This document shows, piece after piece, positions 17,957 to 26,576 of a stretch of 60,143 bases of DNA. The position numbers and the translations under genes were made by a program. This DNA comes from Lachnospiraceae bacterium YSD2013. Lineage in GTDB: Bacteria; Bacillota; Clostridia; Lachnospirales; Lachnospiraceae. Position 1 is the stretch's first letter. Every line of letters starts with the position of its first letter. The notes beneath the pieces were generated by a model. The model did not search any database. It saw nothing but the letters and a program-made list of their open reading frames with translations, and was not told where the DNA came from. The DNA is taken from assembly GCA_900100895.1 (NCBI GenBank), contig FMTX01000023.1, forward strand, positions 1-60,143. The letters run 5' to 3'.

Positions 17957-18886
17957 GTGAATAAAAAGAAAATAGTGTTGGCCATAGTCGCGGTGACCGC
18001 GGGAATCATCTATTTGGTGCATCGGGCTTGCAGCGCCACAAAAAATGCCAAGGAAAGTGTTCCGGAAGACAGGCTCATTGGTGTATTCCTGACTCAGGAT
18101 TACTTGGATTCGAGCCAAAAATTGTATGCGACAAAAGTTCCTGAAACTTATACCTACGAGGACGGAACTACCTCGTCATCATTCGATTATGTTTTCGACG
18201 GAGTCGAGGGTTTCAGATGTCTCACAGCGACCGCGCAGATGCCCAAGTATGTGAGCGATTCTACCGGAGAATTCATAGACGAAACCTATGAATCACACAT
18301 TTCCATATCTGACATAACGTGTACAATGGTTACGAATGTCGGTCAAGAGGAAAACGGAGCGAAGGTCTCCAAATCAGAAGTTAACTGTTATCTGTATACT
18401 TACGCAGGAACAGGTGCCGAAATTGTAGGAATCTATTGCAACCCTGTATATCAGGACAGTGAAGGAAATGTATACGCTATCAGCGGTCACAATATTTCAG
18501 TTTCCTGCGACAAGGACTCTGTCGGACTTTCCGTAACAAATACTCTTGACTACTCAAATTCCAAATCAAAGCCTTCTGCCGATTCGGATGAAGAAAGCAT
18601 AACCGTTAATGTACAGTTTAGCGTTATATCAAAACCTGTAAGCTATACCGTTACGCAGTATGATGCTTCGGGAAAAGAAATAGCAAATCAGGTCTTTTAT
18701 CCGGAAGATGTGCCTTCGGAAATCGAGGTGCTAAGCGATTGCGATTATGCAATAGCCGTCGAAACTCTGGAAAACGGAGACATAAACAGGTCTCTTCTTG
18801 ATAAGGACAACTCAAGTTTCAGCTATTATACAACCATCGAAGGTTCTTTTGCCTTAGGGAGTGCATGCCGACTTATATGGCCTTAA
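17957..18886 (+). CDS. Membrane-anchored protein of unknown function
   Basis: A protein of about 309 residues starts at the GTG following GGGGGTATTAGG. An ATG 20 codons upstream is possible but has no ribosome site. Residues 2-28 form a Lys-led hydrophobic segment (KKKIVLAIVAVTAGIIYLVH), a membrane anchor, with the rest outside the cell. The outer part is Ser/Thr/Asp-rich and looks beta-stranded, with an acidic low-complexity patch near 225. No known domain was recognised. It is transcribed divergently from the C_GCAxxG_C_C gene. Confidence 0.7.
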   Translation: MNKKKIVLAIVAVTAGIIYLVHRACSATKNAKESVPEDRLIGVFLTQDYLDSSQKLYATKVPETYTYEDGTTSSSFDYVFDGVEGFRCLTATAQMPKYVSDSTGEFIDETYESHISISDITCTMVTNVGQEENGAKVSKSEVNCYLYTYAGTGAEIVGIYCNPVYQDSEGNVYAISGHNISVSCDKDSVGLSVTNTLDYSNSKSKPSADSDEESITVNVQFSVISKPVSYTVTQYDASGKEIANQVFYPEDVPSEIEVLSDCDYAIAVETLENGDINRSLLDKDNSSFSYYTTIEGSFALGSACRLIWP

Positions 18887-18890
18887 TAGT

Positions 18891-19487
18891 TTACAATAAG
18901 GACAAATCTATGAAGGGTTTGTCCTTTTCTCTTTTGGAATATATGGTTTCAAGCTCGCTTATGAGCTCGTCTTTGGTGTATAAAGTGTCGTCGTGGCTCT
19001 TGATGGCGGTGGTAAAATCAATATTCTTCAAGACCTTGATCATATCGAAAGTGACAGAAACGTTATAACCCTTGATATTGGAATAACACCCGTCACCTAA
19101 TAAAATGTGATTTTTATTGACCGTTATGGTCAAACATCCTTTTGCGTGGCTGCTCGGAAGCGGGAAAATGTCGATAATTACGCCATCTTCTATGTGTACG
19201 GGTTCTTTAACGACAGTGCCGCCACCGTAGTACTTGGCGGTGTAATCTCCTACATAAAGGTCGTTATTTTCGGGAGCGAGATTCTTGAGGTTACCCATGT
19301 GATCCGCGTGAAAATGGGTGATGATTATCTTCTTATTCGGTATCGATTTGAGGGTTTCAAGAGCCTCTTCGTTGCTGCCTACGTCCACTATGTAGGTGTG
19401 CTTGTCGCCTTTTATGATGTAGACGTCCGCCGAGAGGGGATTGTCACTGCATTCAATTTTGGAAATGTAATCGTTTATTTTAACCAT
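18891..19487 (-). CDS. Metallo-beta-lactamase-fold hydrolase
   Basis: The protein is 198 residues from MVKINDYISKIE. The fold is shown by ITHFHADHMGNL (H-x-H-x-D-H, residues about 62-73), a His in LPSSHAKG, an Asp in LLGDGCY and a final SHDD His. It is short and glyoxalase-II-like. The frame is open further upstream into the ABC exporter gene, but the family start and the position 25 bp after that stop favour 19487, although the ribosome site is weak. It is cotranscribed behind the exporter. Confidence 0.8.
   Translation of the reverse strand: MVKINDYISKIECSDNPLSADVYIIKGDKHTYIVDVGSNEEALETLKSIPNKKIIITHFHADHMGNLKNLAPENNDLYVGDYTAKYYGGGTVVKEPVHIEDGVIIDIFPLPSSHAKGCLTITVNKNHILLGDGCYSNIKGYNVSVTFDMIKVLKNIDFTTAIKSHDDTLYTKDELISELETIYSKREKDKPFIDLSLL
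18898..18930 (+). terminator. Terminator at a convergent gene end
   Basis: AAGGACAAA and TTTGTCCTT form a 9-bp stem followed by TTCT on the plus strand. It serves the gene at 17957 and sits inside the last codons of the convergent hydrolase gene. Confidence 0.65.
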
Positions 19488-19512
19488 ATTCGTATCTGTT
19501 TCTTTGGCCGGT

Positions 19513-21354
19513 TTAGTCGCCGGCTTCGCTGTCGGGGATGCGTTTAAACTGGGTGTTGTAAAGCTCGGTGTATACGCCACCTGCTTTTACCAGGTCTTTG
19601 TGCTGTCCGCGTTCTGCAATTTTTCCGTCTTTGATTACAAGTATCTCATCAGCCGCGAGAATAGTCGATAGTCTGTGGGCTATCAGTATGCTGGTGCGAG
19701 ACTCGATGATAGGGTCGATGGCCTCCTGAATCTTGCTTTCGGAAATAGAGTCGAGGGCTGAGGTGGCCTCGTCAAATATAAGTAGTGCAGGGTCTTTGAG
19801 AAGGACTCTGGCAATGGATATTCTTTGTTTTTCACCGCCGGACAGTTTCAGGCCGCGGTTACCCACCATAGTGTCGAAGCCTGTTTCCTGGCTCTTGATA
19901 AAGTCATAGATGTTGGCTTTCTTGCAGGCGTCGATGAGGTCTTGCTCAGTAGCGTCGGGCTTGGCATAGAGTAAGTTGTCTCTGATGGTGCCGTTAAAGA
20001 GGTAGGTCTCCTGCGATACGACGCCGACGTTTCTTCGAAGGTAATCAAGGTCGATGGCTCTTACGTCTTCCCCGTCGAAGAGAACTCGTCCGGCACATAC
20101 GTCGTAGAGGCGCGGGATGAGGTTGATAATCGTGCTTTTGCCGGAGCCTGAGGGGCCGACGATGGCTATGCTTTTGCCGCTGTCCAAGGTGAAGCTTATG
20201 TCATGCAAGATTTCTCGCTCGGGGTCGTAGCTGAAGAATACGTGGTCGAACTCAACCTGTCCCGTGGTCTTTGCAGGAATAACGGGTGTTTCTGAATTTT
20301 TGATTTCAACGGGCATATCGAAGTAATCAAAGATTCTTGTGAAGAGGGCCATGGAGCGCATCCAGTCTACCTGTATGTTAAGGAGCGAATTGACAGGCAT
20401 GTAAGTTCTGCCGAGGAGTGCTACAAGTACAGTAACGTCACCGATGGTGAGCGAACTGTTGTATTTGATCATCAGGATGCCGCCTGCGAGGTACAGGAGC
20501 ATAGGTCCGATGTTGGTAACTGTCGTGAGCACTACGAAGAACCAGCGGCCGGCCATGCGCTCTTTGATGTTGAGCTTGACCATGCGGGAATTGGCCTCTT
20601 TGTAGCGGTCGTATTCGTGTCTTTCTTTGCCGAAGAGTTTAACTAGAAGCTGTCCGCTGACGGATAATGTCTCGTTGAGGATACCGTTAATCTCGTCATT
20701 GCAGGCCTGCGCTTCGTTGGTAAGTGCCCAACGGGTCTTGCCGGCCTTACGGGTAGGAATAACGAAAAGCGGGATAACGGCTATGCCGATAAGTGCCATA
20801 ATCCAGTTCTTGCTGAACATGGCGATGATTGCAAAAACAAGTGTTATCGAATTCGATAATATGCTTCTGAATGTATTGGTAATGACGTTTTCGACGCCGT
20901 CGATGTCGCTGGTCATACGGGTGATGATGTCGCCCTGATTATTGGTGGTAAAAAATCGCTGGGACATCTTCTGGAGGTGACTGTACATCTGATTGCGCAT
21001 GTCGAAAGTAATGTGCTGGGCAATCCAGGTGTTGATGTAGCTTTCGAGTACGCCTATGAGATTGGCGCCGAGGTTGGTAAGAAGGGATGCCACGATGAAG
21101 AATACGAGCATCTTAAGGTTTCTTTTGCCAAGACCTTCGTCGATAATCTTACCCGTCAAAATCGAGGGCATCAGGTTAAGAACCGATGACAGAGAAATTG
21201 CAACGAGCACCAATAACAGCTGTTTCCAATAGGGCGTAAGGTAGGAAATGACGCGTTTTATAAGTGCTCCGGTAATCTTCGGCGCGTTTTTCTTCTCTTC
21301 TTCATCCATAAAGCCCCTCATGATGGGGCCGCCCATTCTTCCTCCGGGTGGCAT
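19513..21354 (-). CDS. ABC exporter, fused permease and ATPase
   Basis: The 613-residue type-I exporter half. An N-terminal Gly/Met/Pro-rich tail precedes a six-helix transmembrane domain (about 30-330, for example LLLVLVAISLSSVLNLMPSI and LVFFIVASLLTNLGANLIGVL). The ATPase domain (about 365-605) has Walker A GPSGSGKST, signature LSGGEKQRIS and Walker B LLIFDEATSALD. Such half-transporters export lipids, peptides or drugs, as a homodimer or with a partner. No partner half is adjacent. The start follows CGGAGG. A metallo-hydrolase gene follows in the same transcript. Confidence 0.9.
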   Translation of the reverse strand: MPPGGRMGGPIMRGFMDEEEKKNAPKITGALIKRVISYLTPYWKQLLLVLVAISLSSVLNLMPSILTGKIIDEGLGKRNLKMLVFFIVASLLTNLGANLIGVLESYINTWIAQHITFDMRNQMYSHLQKMSQRFFTTNNQGDIITRMTSDIDGVENVITNTFRSILSNSITLVFAIIAMFSKNWIMALIGIAVIPLFVIPTRKAGKTRWALTNEAQACNDEINGILNETLSVSGQLLVKLFGKERHEYDRYKEANSRMVKLNIKERMAGRWFFVVLTTVTNIGPMLLYLAGGILMIKYNSSLTIGDVTVLVALLGRTYMPVNSLLNIQVDWMRSMALFTRIFDYFDMPVEIKNSETPVIPAKTTGQVEFDHVFFSYDPEREILHDISFTLDSGKSIAIVGPSGSGKSTIINLIPRLYDVCAGRVLFDGEDVRAIDLDYLRRNVGVVSQETYLFNGTIRDNLLYAKPDATEQDLIDACKKANIYDFIKSQETGFDTMVGNRGLKLSGGEKQRISIARVLLKDPALLIFDEATSALDSISESKIQEAIDPIIESRTSILIAHRLSTILAADEILVIKDGKIAERGQHKDLVKAGGVYTELYNTQFKRIPDSEAGD

Positions 21355-21435
21355 AGTGTAATCCTCCGATGTGTTTTATTTTGAGAAAAGGGTTTTGAAG
21401 AAGACTCCAAAACCCTTTAATGTTACTTATTTCTT

Positions 21436-22683
21436 TTAGTCGTCGAGATCTGAGATGTCGTCGGCGAGATCGCTTACGCGGCCGTCGAGTTCATCAACGG
21501 TATCACCGATGGATGAAACCTTGGAGTGAAGCTCGTTAAGTGCTTCTCTTACCGCTTCGGGCTTGCCGTTAAACATCTGCTTGTCAATAGCCCTAAGGTC
21601 TTTCTTAAAGCCGTCAATCGCATCTGTGAAGCCACTGATGTCGATGTCTATCGACTTTAATTCATTGGCAAAGTTGTCAATCTCCGCTTGGAACTTGGAA
21701 GCATCGAAATCGCTATCTGAAGTTATATCTTCAAGGTCTTCGCCTGCGTCCTCGAGGTCGCCTGCCACATCGTCAAGAGTGCCCGCGATGTCATCAAGCA
21801 TATCGTCAATCTCGTCATGAAGGTCTTCGAGCTCGTCCCAAACATCTTCTTCATCATCCTTACTGTTATTGAATGTGAAGTTGAAGCGCTTGCCTCCGAA
21901 CTTGACAGATTTCTTGCTTTCGAGTTTCTCCCTGATAGCTTCTGTCGAGTACTTCTCTCCGCCGTACTGGTTGATTGAAGGCCAGCCGTCCTGGAATACG
22001 ATGTTGTGACGCTGCGGTCTGTAAGCTGCGTACTCGTCAGGCTCGTCTTTCATATCGCTGTAAGCTGCAGGTTCTTTGGCCGGCATAACTGCCATGGGAG
22101 CCTTAGCTGCGGTAAAGGAAAATGTTACGCTTACGTCGCCTGCGACATCGGGAGTCGTGAAAGGAATCTCGTAAAGTTCCCATCCCTGCTGATGAAGGAG
22201 TGGCTTGATGTAGCCTCTGTTGAGTCTGTAGACGTTGCAATTCTCCCAATCGTTAAAGAAGGTGATTTTAAAATTGCAGACTTCATTGGCTGACTCGTTC
22301 TCACCGCCGTTAAGCCAAAATACGTAGCTGTATGAGGTGCCCGGGGTAAGCATGTAGGGTCTTGAAACTGCTACCGATTCGGCGCTGTCCCAGCTGCCAA
22401 GCATAAGTGTCTCGGAAAGTTTACCGTCGAGGCCGGTCATAAAAGAAATGTCAGTGTTGCGACGAACCCATTCGTCGCCTTTGAATGTAATATAGATCAT
22501 TGATTTAGTCTCCTCCGAAATAATCGATTTATGTTCGGGCGGAGCCTTGCCTGCAGACATTCGAATGGTTCCTTCGTCTACGAAGCTTGCTCGCCCACTC
22601 TTAATGAGGCCCTTCGCCCGTTTGGGAAAAGTGGTCCCGATAATGTCTCCATTGGCATCTGTAACTAAAATGTTTTTTGTCAT
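21436..22683 (-). CDS. Lineage-specific protein: short GRA-motif N-terminus, beta-sandwich-like region, acidic coiled-coil C-terminus
   Basis: The 415-residue protein has no signal peptide. The first 45 residues (TDANGDIIGTTFPKRAKGLI then KSGRASFVDEGTIRMS) recall the short P-x-RA-x-x-L-x-x-GRA motif at the front of RRXRR/IscB-type nucleases, but no nuclease domain follows. Residues 60-200 look like a beta-sandwich (MLTPGTSYSYVFWLNGG). Residues 285-415 are an extremely acidic coiled coil with Asp/Leu heptads. The function is unknown. The start follows GGGGAGG. A 22-bp near-copy of its start region lies 50 bp upstream. Confidence 0.7.
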   Translation of the reverse strand: MTKNILVTDANGDIIGTTFPKRAKGLIKSGRASFVDEGTIRMSAGKAPPEHKSIISEETKSMIYITFKGDEWVRRNTDISFMTGLDGKLSETLMLGSWDSAESVAVSRPYMLTPGTSYSYVFWLNGGENESANEVCNFKITFFNDWENCNVYRLNRGYIKPLLHQQGWELYEIPFTTPDVAGDVSVTFSFTAAKAPMAVMPAKEPAAYSDMKDEPDEYAAYRPQRHNIVFQDGWPSINQYGGEKYSTEAIREKLESKKSVKFGGKRFNFTFNNSKDDEEDVWDELEDLHDEIDDMLDDIAGTLDDVAGDLEDAGEDLEDITSDSDFDASKFQAEIDNFANELKSIDIDISGFTDAIDGFKKDLRAIDKQMFNGKPEAVREALNELHSKVSSIGDTVDELDGRVSDLADDISDLDD

Positions 22684-22919
22684 GGGTGTCCTCCCCTGTA
22701 CAGATAGTAGTATGAAGTTTCGGTCAACGTTTTTTGTTATGGGTGTCGTGCCCCGACCAGCGTTTTTACGCTATATATAGGCTATCATTAACGTAGTGCC
22801 ATGTCAATTTGATTTGTTGCGATTTTACTTATTTTTGCGCAAATTTTGAGTAGTTTGGGGTCGATTATTCTGCGGTTTGTGTTATCATTCTTAATAACAT
22901 ATGTTTTTGAGGTTAAATC

Positions 22920-23738
22920 ATGAATGTCATAAATATTTGCGATTGTCGTGACGAGCGACTCAGTATGTATACGGAATGCAACGAAACACAGCTTTTCCAC
23001 TATTATGAGCCCCACGGAGGGGTGTTCGTGGCCGAGACTCCTATGGTAATCAGGCGTGCGCTTGATAAGGGGTATGAACCGATTTCTTTTTTTGTCGAGG
23101 ATAAGGTGTGGGAAATGGGTGAAATGCGGGAATTGGTCGAGTCCTGCGGTGTGCCCGATGTACCTGTGTTTGTGGCGCCTTGGAAAGAGATGCGCGAGAT
23201 TATAGGATACAACCTGACGCGCGGGGCGCTTGCGGCATTTAAGCGTAAGATACCTGTTCCCGCTGTGGAATTGCTTGCGCGGGTTAAGAAGGTTGTGGTG
23301 CTCGAGGAGGTTTTGAATCCTACGAATGTGGGCGCGATATACAGGTCCGCCGCGGCGCTTGGCGCCGATGCCGTGCTTATCACGAACGTTTCCGCGGACC
23401 CTCTCTATCGTCGCGCCGCCAGAGTGTCTGTCGGCACAGTGTTTTCTTTGCCCTTTACATACTTTGAGAAGGGAGCTGACTATATGTCCCTTCTTAAGTC
23501 TGCGGGCTTCACTACGGTATCTCTCGCCTTACGTGATGATGCGGTGCCTGTCTATGACCCTGCAATTAAGGCTCACGACAAGCTCGCTGTAATCTTCGGC
23601 AACGAAGCCAACGGTATCAAGCCCGAAACCCTCGCTGCCTCCGACTACACGGCCATAATCCCGATGTTTCTCGGCGTAGACTCCCTCAATGTAGCCGCAG
23701 CCTCCGCCGTAACGTTCTATGAACTTTTTTCCAAATAA
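22920..23738 (+). CDS. TrmH/SpoU-family RNA 2'-O-methyltransferase
   Basis: The 272-residue protein has an N-terminal substrate-binding part (residues 1-110) and a SPOUT methyltransferase domain. The three motifs are LEEVLNPTNVGAIYRSAAALGADAVLIT (N-x-G-x-I-x-R), IFGNEANGIKPETL and IPMFLGVDSLNVAAASAV (P-M-x-G-x-x-x-S-L-N-V-A). It methylates a ribose 2'-OH in rRNA or tRNA; the exact site cannot be read from sequence. It is a lone plus-strand gene that converges on the RNHCP gene, with the 64-bp hairpin array between them. Confidence 0.9.
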   Translation: MNVINICDCRDERLSMYTECNETQLFHYYEPHGGVFVAETPMVIRRALDKGYEPISFFVEDKVWEMGEMRELVESCGVPDVPVFVAPWKEMREIIGYNLTRGALAAFKRKIPVPAVELLARVKKVVVLEEVLNPTNVGAIYRSAAALGADAVLITNVSADPLYRRAARVSVGTVFSLPFTYFEKGADYMSLLKSAGFTTVSLALRDDAVPVYDPAIKAHDKLAVIFGNEANGIKPETLAASDYTAIIPMFLGVDSLNVAAASAVTFYELFSK

Positions 23739-23781
23739 TTGATGGAGCTTATTGTGCACTTACTATCATGTTCCGTGTACC

Positions 23782-23805
23782 AATTAGGCTCTAATTAGCT
23801 TTTTT
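23782..23805 (+). terminator. Terminator of the TrmH-family gene
   Basis: AATTAG and CTAATT form a short stem followed by AGCTTTTTT, 44 bp after the stop codon. Confidence 0.7.
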
Positions 23806-23813
23806 AGCGCCTA

Positions 23814-24234
23814 TTCCCACCTTCTTTATTTATTTGGACTCGAGGTGGGAATTTCTTTTGGGCCGCATAAGGCATATTTCCCACCTTTGATGAATTATCC
23901 TTGGCAAGGTGGGAATTCCTTTTTACTCTCAGCACACGTTTTTCCCACCTTTAGTGCTTATTCGTTATCAAGGTGGGAATTCTTTTTCCCAGCGGATAAC
24001 CATTTTTCCCACCTTTTACAAATTTACCGCTATTAGGTGGGAACTCCTTGATTCTTTTGTTCAAAAAAAATCCCACCTTACTCGCTTTTTAAGTTTGAAG
24101 GTGGGAATCATTAAATCATTGTGCGTCTAGCTTTTCCCACCTTTTAGGGAAATATTCCTTCAAGGTGGGATTTTGCAAAAACTTATAAGACTTTTCATTC
24201 CCACCTTACTAGTCAAATATGTTAGAAGGTGGGA
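23814..24234. repeat. Regular array of seven inverted-repeat hairpin units, exact 64-bp period
   Basis: The left arm TTCCCACCTT starts at 23814, 23878, 23942, 24006, 24070, 24134 and 24198, so all six intervals are 64 bp. The right arm AAGGTGGGAA begins 28 bp after each left arm, at 23842 and then every 64 bp. Each unit is thus a 10-bp stem with an 18-bp loop, and a 26-bp spacer separates units. Loop and spacer sequences differ from unit to unit while their lengths are fixed. After the right arm units 1-4 often continue AATTcTTTT. Arms vary at only one or two outer bases. The array fills almost all of the 504 bp between the convergent TrmH and RNHCP genes. No cas gene is near. Confidence 0.95.
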
Positions 24235-24242
24235 TATAGGTG

Positions 24243-24671
24243 TCACCATCTGAGCTCGCCATCACCGCCCATGAGGCGGGTCATTTCTTCGATACGCTCG
24301 AGGGGGAAGGGCGGGCAGGATACGGGCTTCATGGCAAGAGACATTAGCTTCATGGGATTGTCATCTGCCGCGATGCGGTTGGAGCTTAGAGCTCCGCATA
24401 TCTTGCAGCGATGGACGATGGCCCATTCGCCGTTCTTGCGTACCCATACGGAGATGGGCTCCATTACGCCGCCGCAGTCTGCGGCGCGGTCGCCGGGCTC
24501 ATTGTCTAAGTGCTGACTCGAAAGGCAGTAGGGACAATGGTTGCGATGGTCGCTGCCGGCGCCGGCAGGCACTACGAGCCTGCCACAGACTTTGCAGGTA
24601 AAGGATTCGTTGCAAGGATGTGTCTTATAGTAATTCTTTTCGTATTGTTTTCTTTTATTTTCTCTGTTCAA
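24243..24671 (-). CDS. RNHCP domain protein
   Basis: A 142-residue small zinc protein with four Cys pairs (FTCKVCG, NHCPYC, DCGG, HRCKICG). It contains SDHRNHCPYCLSSQHLD, which gives the RNHCP family its name, and CGALSSNRIAADDNP. The function is unknown. The start is a TTG at 24671, eight bases after GGAGG; the frame stays open to 24734, but that stretch contains a leader hairpin (GGGAGG...CCTCCC). Its stop codon lies nine bases beyond the last unit of the hairpin array. Confidence 0.8.
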   Translation of the reverse strand: MNRENKRKQYEKNYYKTHPCNESFTCKVCGRLVVPAGAGSDHRNHCPYCLSSQHLDNEPGDRAADCGGVMEPISVWVRKNGEWAIVHRCKICGALSSNRIAADDNPMKLMSLAMKPVSCPPFPLERIEEMTRLMGGDGELRW

Positions 24672-24852
24672 TTTTCTGTCCTCCAAAAAGATTATGTGTT
24701 CAATCCTTTGGGAGGCCTGCGAGACGTTAAGCAAACCTCCCGGTTATGCTACGGTCTCCGATGTCTTACTGTTAAATTTCAAAAAATCCTCCTTATTGTT
24801 CAGGCGCTGTGGCCTTTTGATTGTTGTAAAAAGAATCTGTAACGCTCAGAGT

Positions 24853-26436
24853 TTAGAAATCTTCGAGAGTCTTACCCTTCGCTCTGCGACGCTGGTAGAC
24901 ATACTTGGAGATTTCTTTTTTCTTGGCGTAGTTCTTGGTGTTTTCAGCGTTTAAGTTGCGGTAGAGCTCGAGGCGCTTCGGGTCAAGGCGGCCATCGCGG
25001 AGAGCCGCCTTGATGGCGCAGCCGGGCTCGGTGTCGTGACGACAGTTGCTAAACTTGCACTGAGCTTCCAGCTCAAGTATGTCGGCAAAGGTCTCCTCGA
25101 GCCCGCCGTCTACGCCGGCAAGGCCGATTTCGCGCATGCCGGGCGTGTCGATTATCGTCACGCCCCCGCCGAGGTCGATAAGCTGCCTGTGAGTGGTCGT
25201 ATGGCGACCTTCGCCATCGTCCTCACGAATTGCAGCTGTCTTCATGACCTCACGGCCTGCCAGCGCGTTAATCAACGTTGACTTGCCGGCACCCGACGAG
25301 CCAAGCAGGCATATCGAAACACCGGGCACAAGATACTCTCTGAACTCGTTAAGCCCCCACCCCATGGTGGCGGACACCGCATGCACCTTGAGCCCGGGCG
25401 AAATCGTCTCAGCCTCGGCCACATACGAATACGCATCCTCCACGAGGTCCATCTTCGTAAGAATCACCACAGGCGTCACGCCGCCCTCAAGAGCCACGCT
25501 TACATACCTGGCAATTCTGTTATAGCTGTAATCCTCATTAAGCGAAGTCACGATGAACACGAGGTCTGCGTTGCTCACCATATACTGGTCGGTCGCAGTC
25601 TTGGCCTGGTCCGGGCGCTTCAAAACACTCGTACGCTTGCACACCGACGTAATCACCGACTCGCCCCACGGATTCAGTTCAAACGTCACATAGTCTCCCA
25701 CAATCGGAAGCTCTTCCGCTGCCTTCTCGTAAAAGAAACCCTTAAGTTTAGCCGGAATCTCCGACTCCCAGAACTTAATCGTGTAGATATTCTTCTTAAC
25801 CGACGCAATTCTTCCGAGTCTAAACTCGTGAAGCGGCTGACATTCAAGTTCCAAAGGCTTCACGTAAGGGAACTTTTTATTAAACTCCGAAACCGCCTCT
25901 TCATCCTCGCAATTTGCGAAAAAAGAAGCCTCTTCAAACCTTCCGTGAACCTCTGAAAAGCCCGAATTTAAAGGCAATGCCATGAACGGATCATAGTTTT
26001 GACCGTTAGAGTCAAAAATACCATAACACGCGCAATTTTTAAACCCGAACTTAGGATAATAACCCGGTTCACCGAAAATAACCACTCCGGGATACCCCGC
26101 CTCACGCGCAAGCTCAAGCGTCTCCTCAAGCAGCCTCTTTCCAACTCCCCTGTCATACCACAAAGGGTCCACGCAAAGCGGTCCGAAGGTCAGCACTTCA
26201 TGCTCAGCATCTCCGTCCACAACTTTAGCGCGCGTATAATAGATGGCTCCGACTATCTCTCCGTCAGCCTCCGCCACACGGCTTATCTCAGGCACATACT
26301 CTTTAGCCTCTCTGATCATATGCACAAGATAATGCTCAAAGCACCCGGCCCTGTACACGTTCCAAAAGGCTCGCATAGTCATTAGTTCTGTTTTGTAATA
26401 ATCTTCTTTTGTTTCCTGTCTGATAATAATGCTCAC
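24853..26436 (-). CDS. rsgA: GNAT acetyltransferase fused to RsgA ribosome-assembly GTPase
   Basis: A 527-residue two-part protein. Residues 1-200 are a GNAT N-acetyltransferase (YhbS-like) with the acetyl-CoA loop DRGVGK at 95-100. Residues 205-527 are RsgA: OB-fold 205-265, then a circularly permuted GTPase with G4 TKMD 327-330, G1 GSSGAGKST 379-387, a GRHTTTHRQ switch at 410 and G3 DTPG 430-433, then zinc ligands C460, C465, H467 and C473. RsgA matures the 30S subunit; the target of the acetyltransferase is unknown. The start is GTG after CGGAG. A leader peptide and terminator precede it. Confidence 0.9.
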   Translation of the reverse strand: MSIIIRQETKEDYYKTELMTMRAFWNVYRAGCFEHYLVHMIREAKEYVPEISRVAEADGEIVGAIYYTRAKVVDGDAEHEVLTFGPLCVDPLWYDRGVGKRLLEETLELAREAGYPGVVIFGEPGYYPKFGFKNCACYGIFDSNGQNYDPFMALPLNSGFSEVHGRFEEASFFANCEDEEAVSEFNKKFPYVKPLELECQPLHEFRLGRIASVKKNIYTIKFWESEIPAKLKGFFYEKAAEELPIVGDYVTFELNPWGESVITSVCKRTSVLKRPDQAKTATDQYMVSNADLVFIVTSLNEDYSYNRIARYVSVALEGGVTPVVILTKMDLVEDAYSYVAEAETISPGLKVHAVSATMGWGLNEFREYLVPGVSICLLGSSGAGKSTLINALAGREVMKTAAIREDDGEGRHTTTHRQLIDLGGGVTIIDTPGMREIGLAGVDGGLEETFADILELEAQCKFSNCRHDTEPGCAIKAALRDGRLDPKRLELYRNLNAENTKNYAKKKEISKYVYQRRRAKGKTLEDF

Positions 26437-26518
26437 TGTCTTAATCTCCGTTTCTGTAAAAATGATTTCTTACCGAAGACCTGCAGCCGCAATGACGCGT
26501 TTAACGCGAAAAAGATGA

Positions 26519-26557
26519 AAAAAGACATAGAAAGGCCGTGGACATTAAGCCACGGCC
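26519..26557 (-). promoter_or_regulatory. Attenuator terminator upstream of GNAT-rsgA
   Basis: On the minus strand GGCCGTGG and CCACGGCC form an 8-bp GC-rich stem with an 8-nt loop followed by TTTCT and then a T-rich run. It lies between the leader peptide and the GNAT-rsgA start. AGGTCTTCG at 26594-26602 can pair with CGAAGACCT at 26474-26482, enclosing it in a 9-bp long-range stem. Confidence 0.7.
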
Positions 26558-26576
26558 GTAAAAACGCAAACTCGAA

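Noticed and set aside
23814-24234. CRISPR array
   Set aside because: Repeats are only 10 bp, alternate in orientation, and no cas gene is in the window; described as an inverted-repeat array instead.
25381-25956. Plus-strand open frame of 191 codons
   Set aside because: Antisense shadow of the GNAT-rsgA gene with no features.
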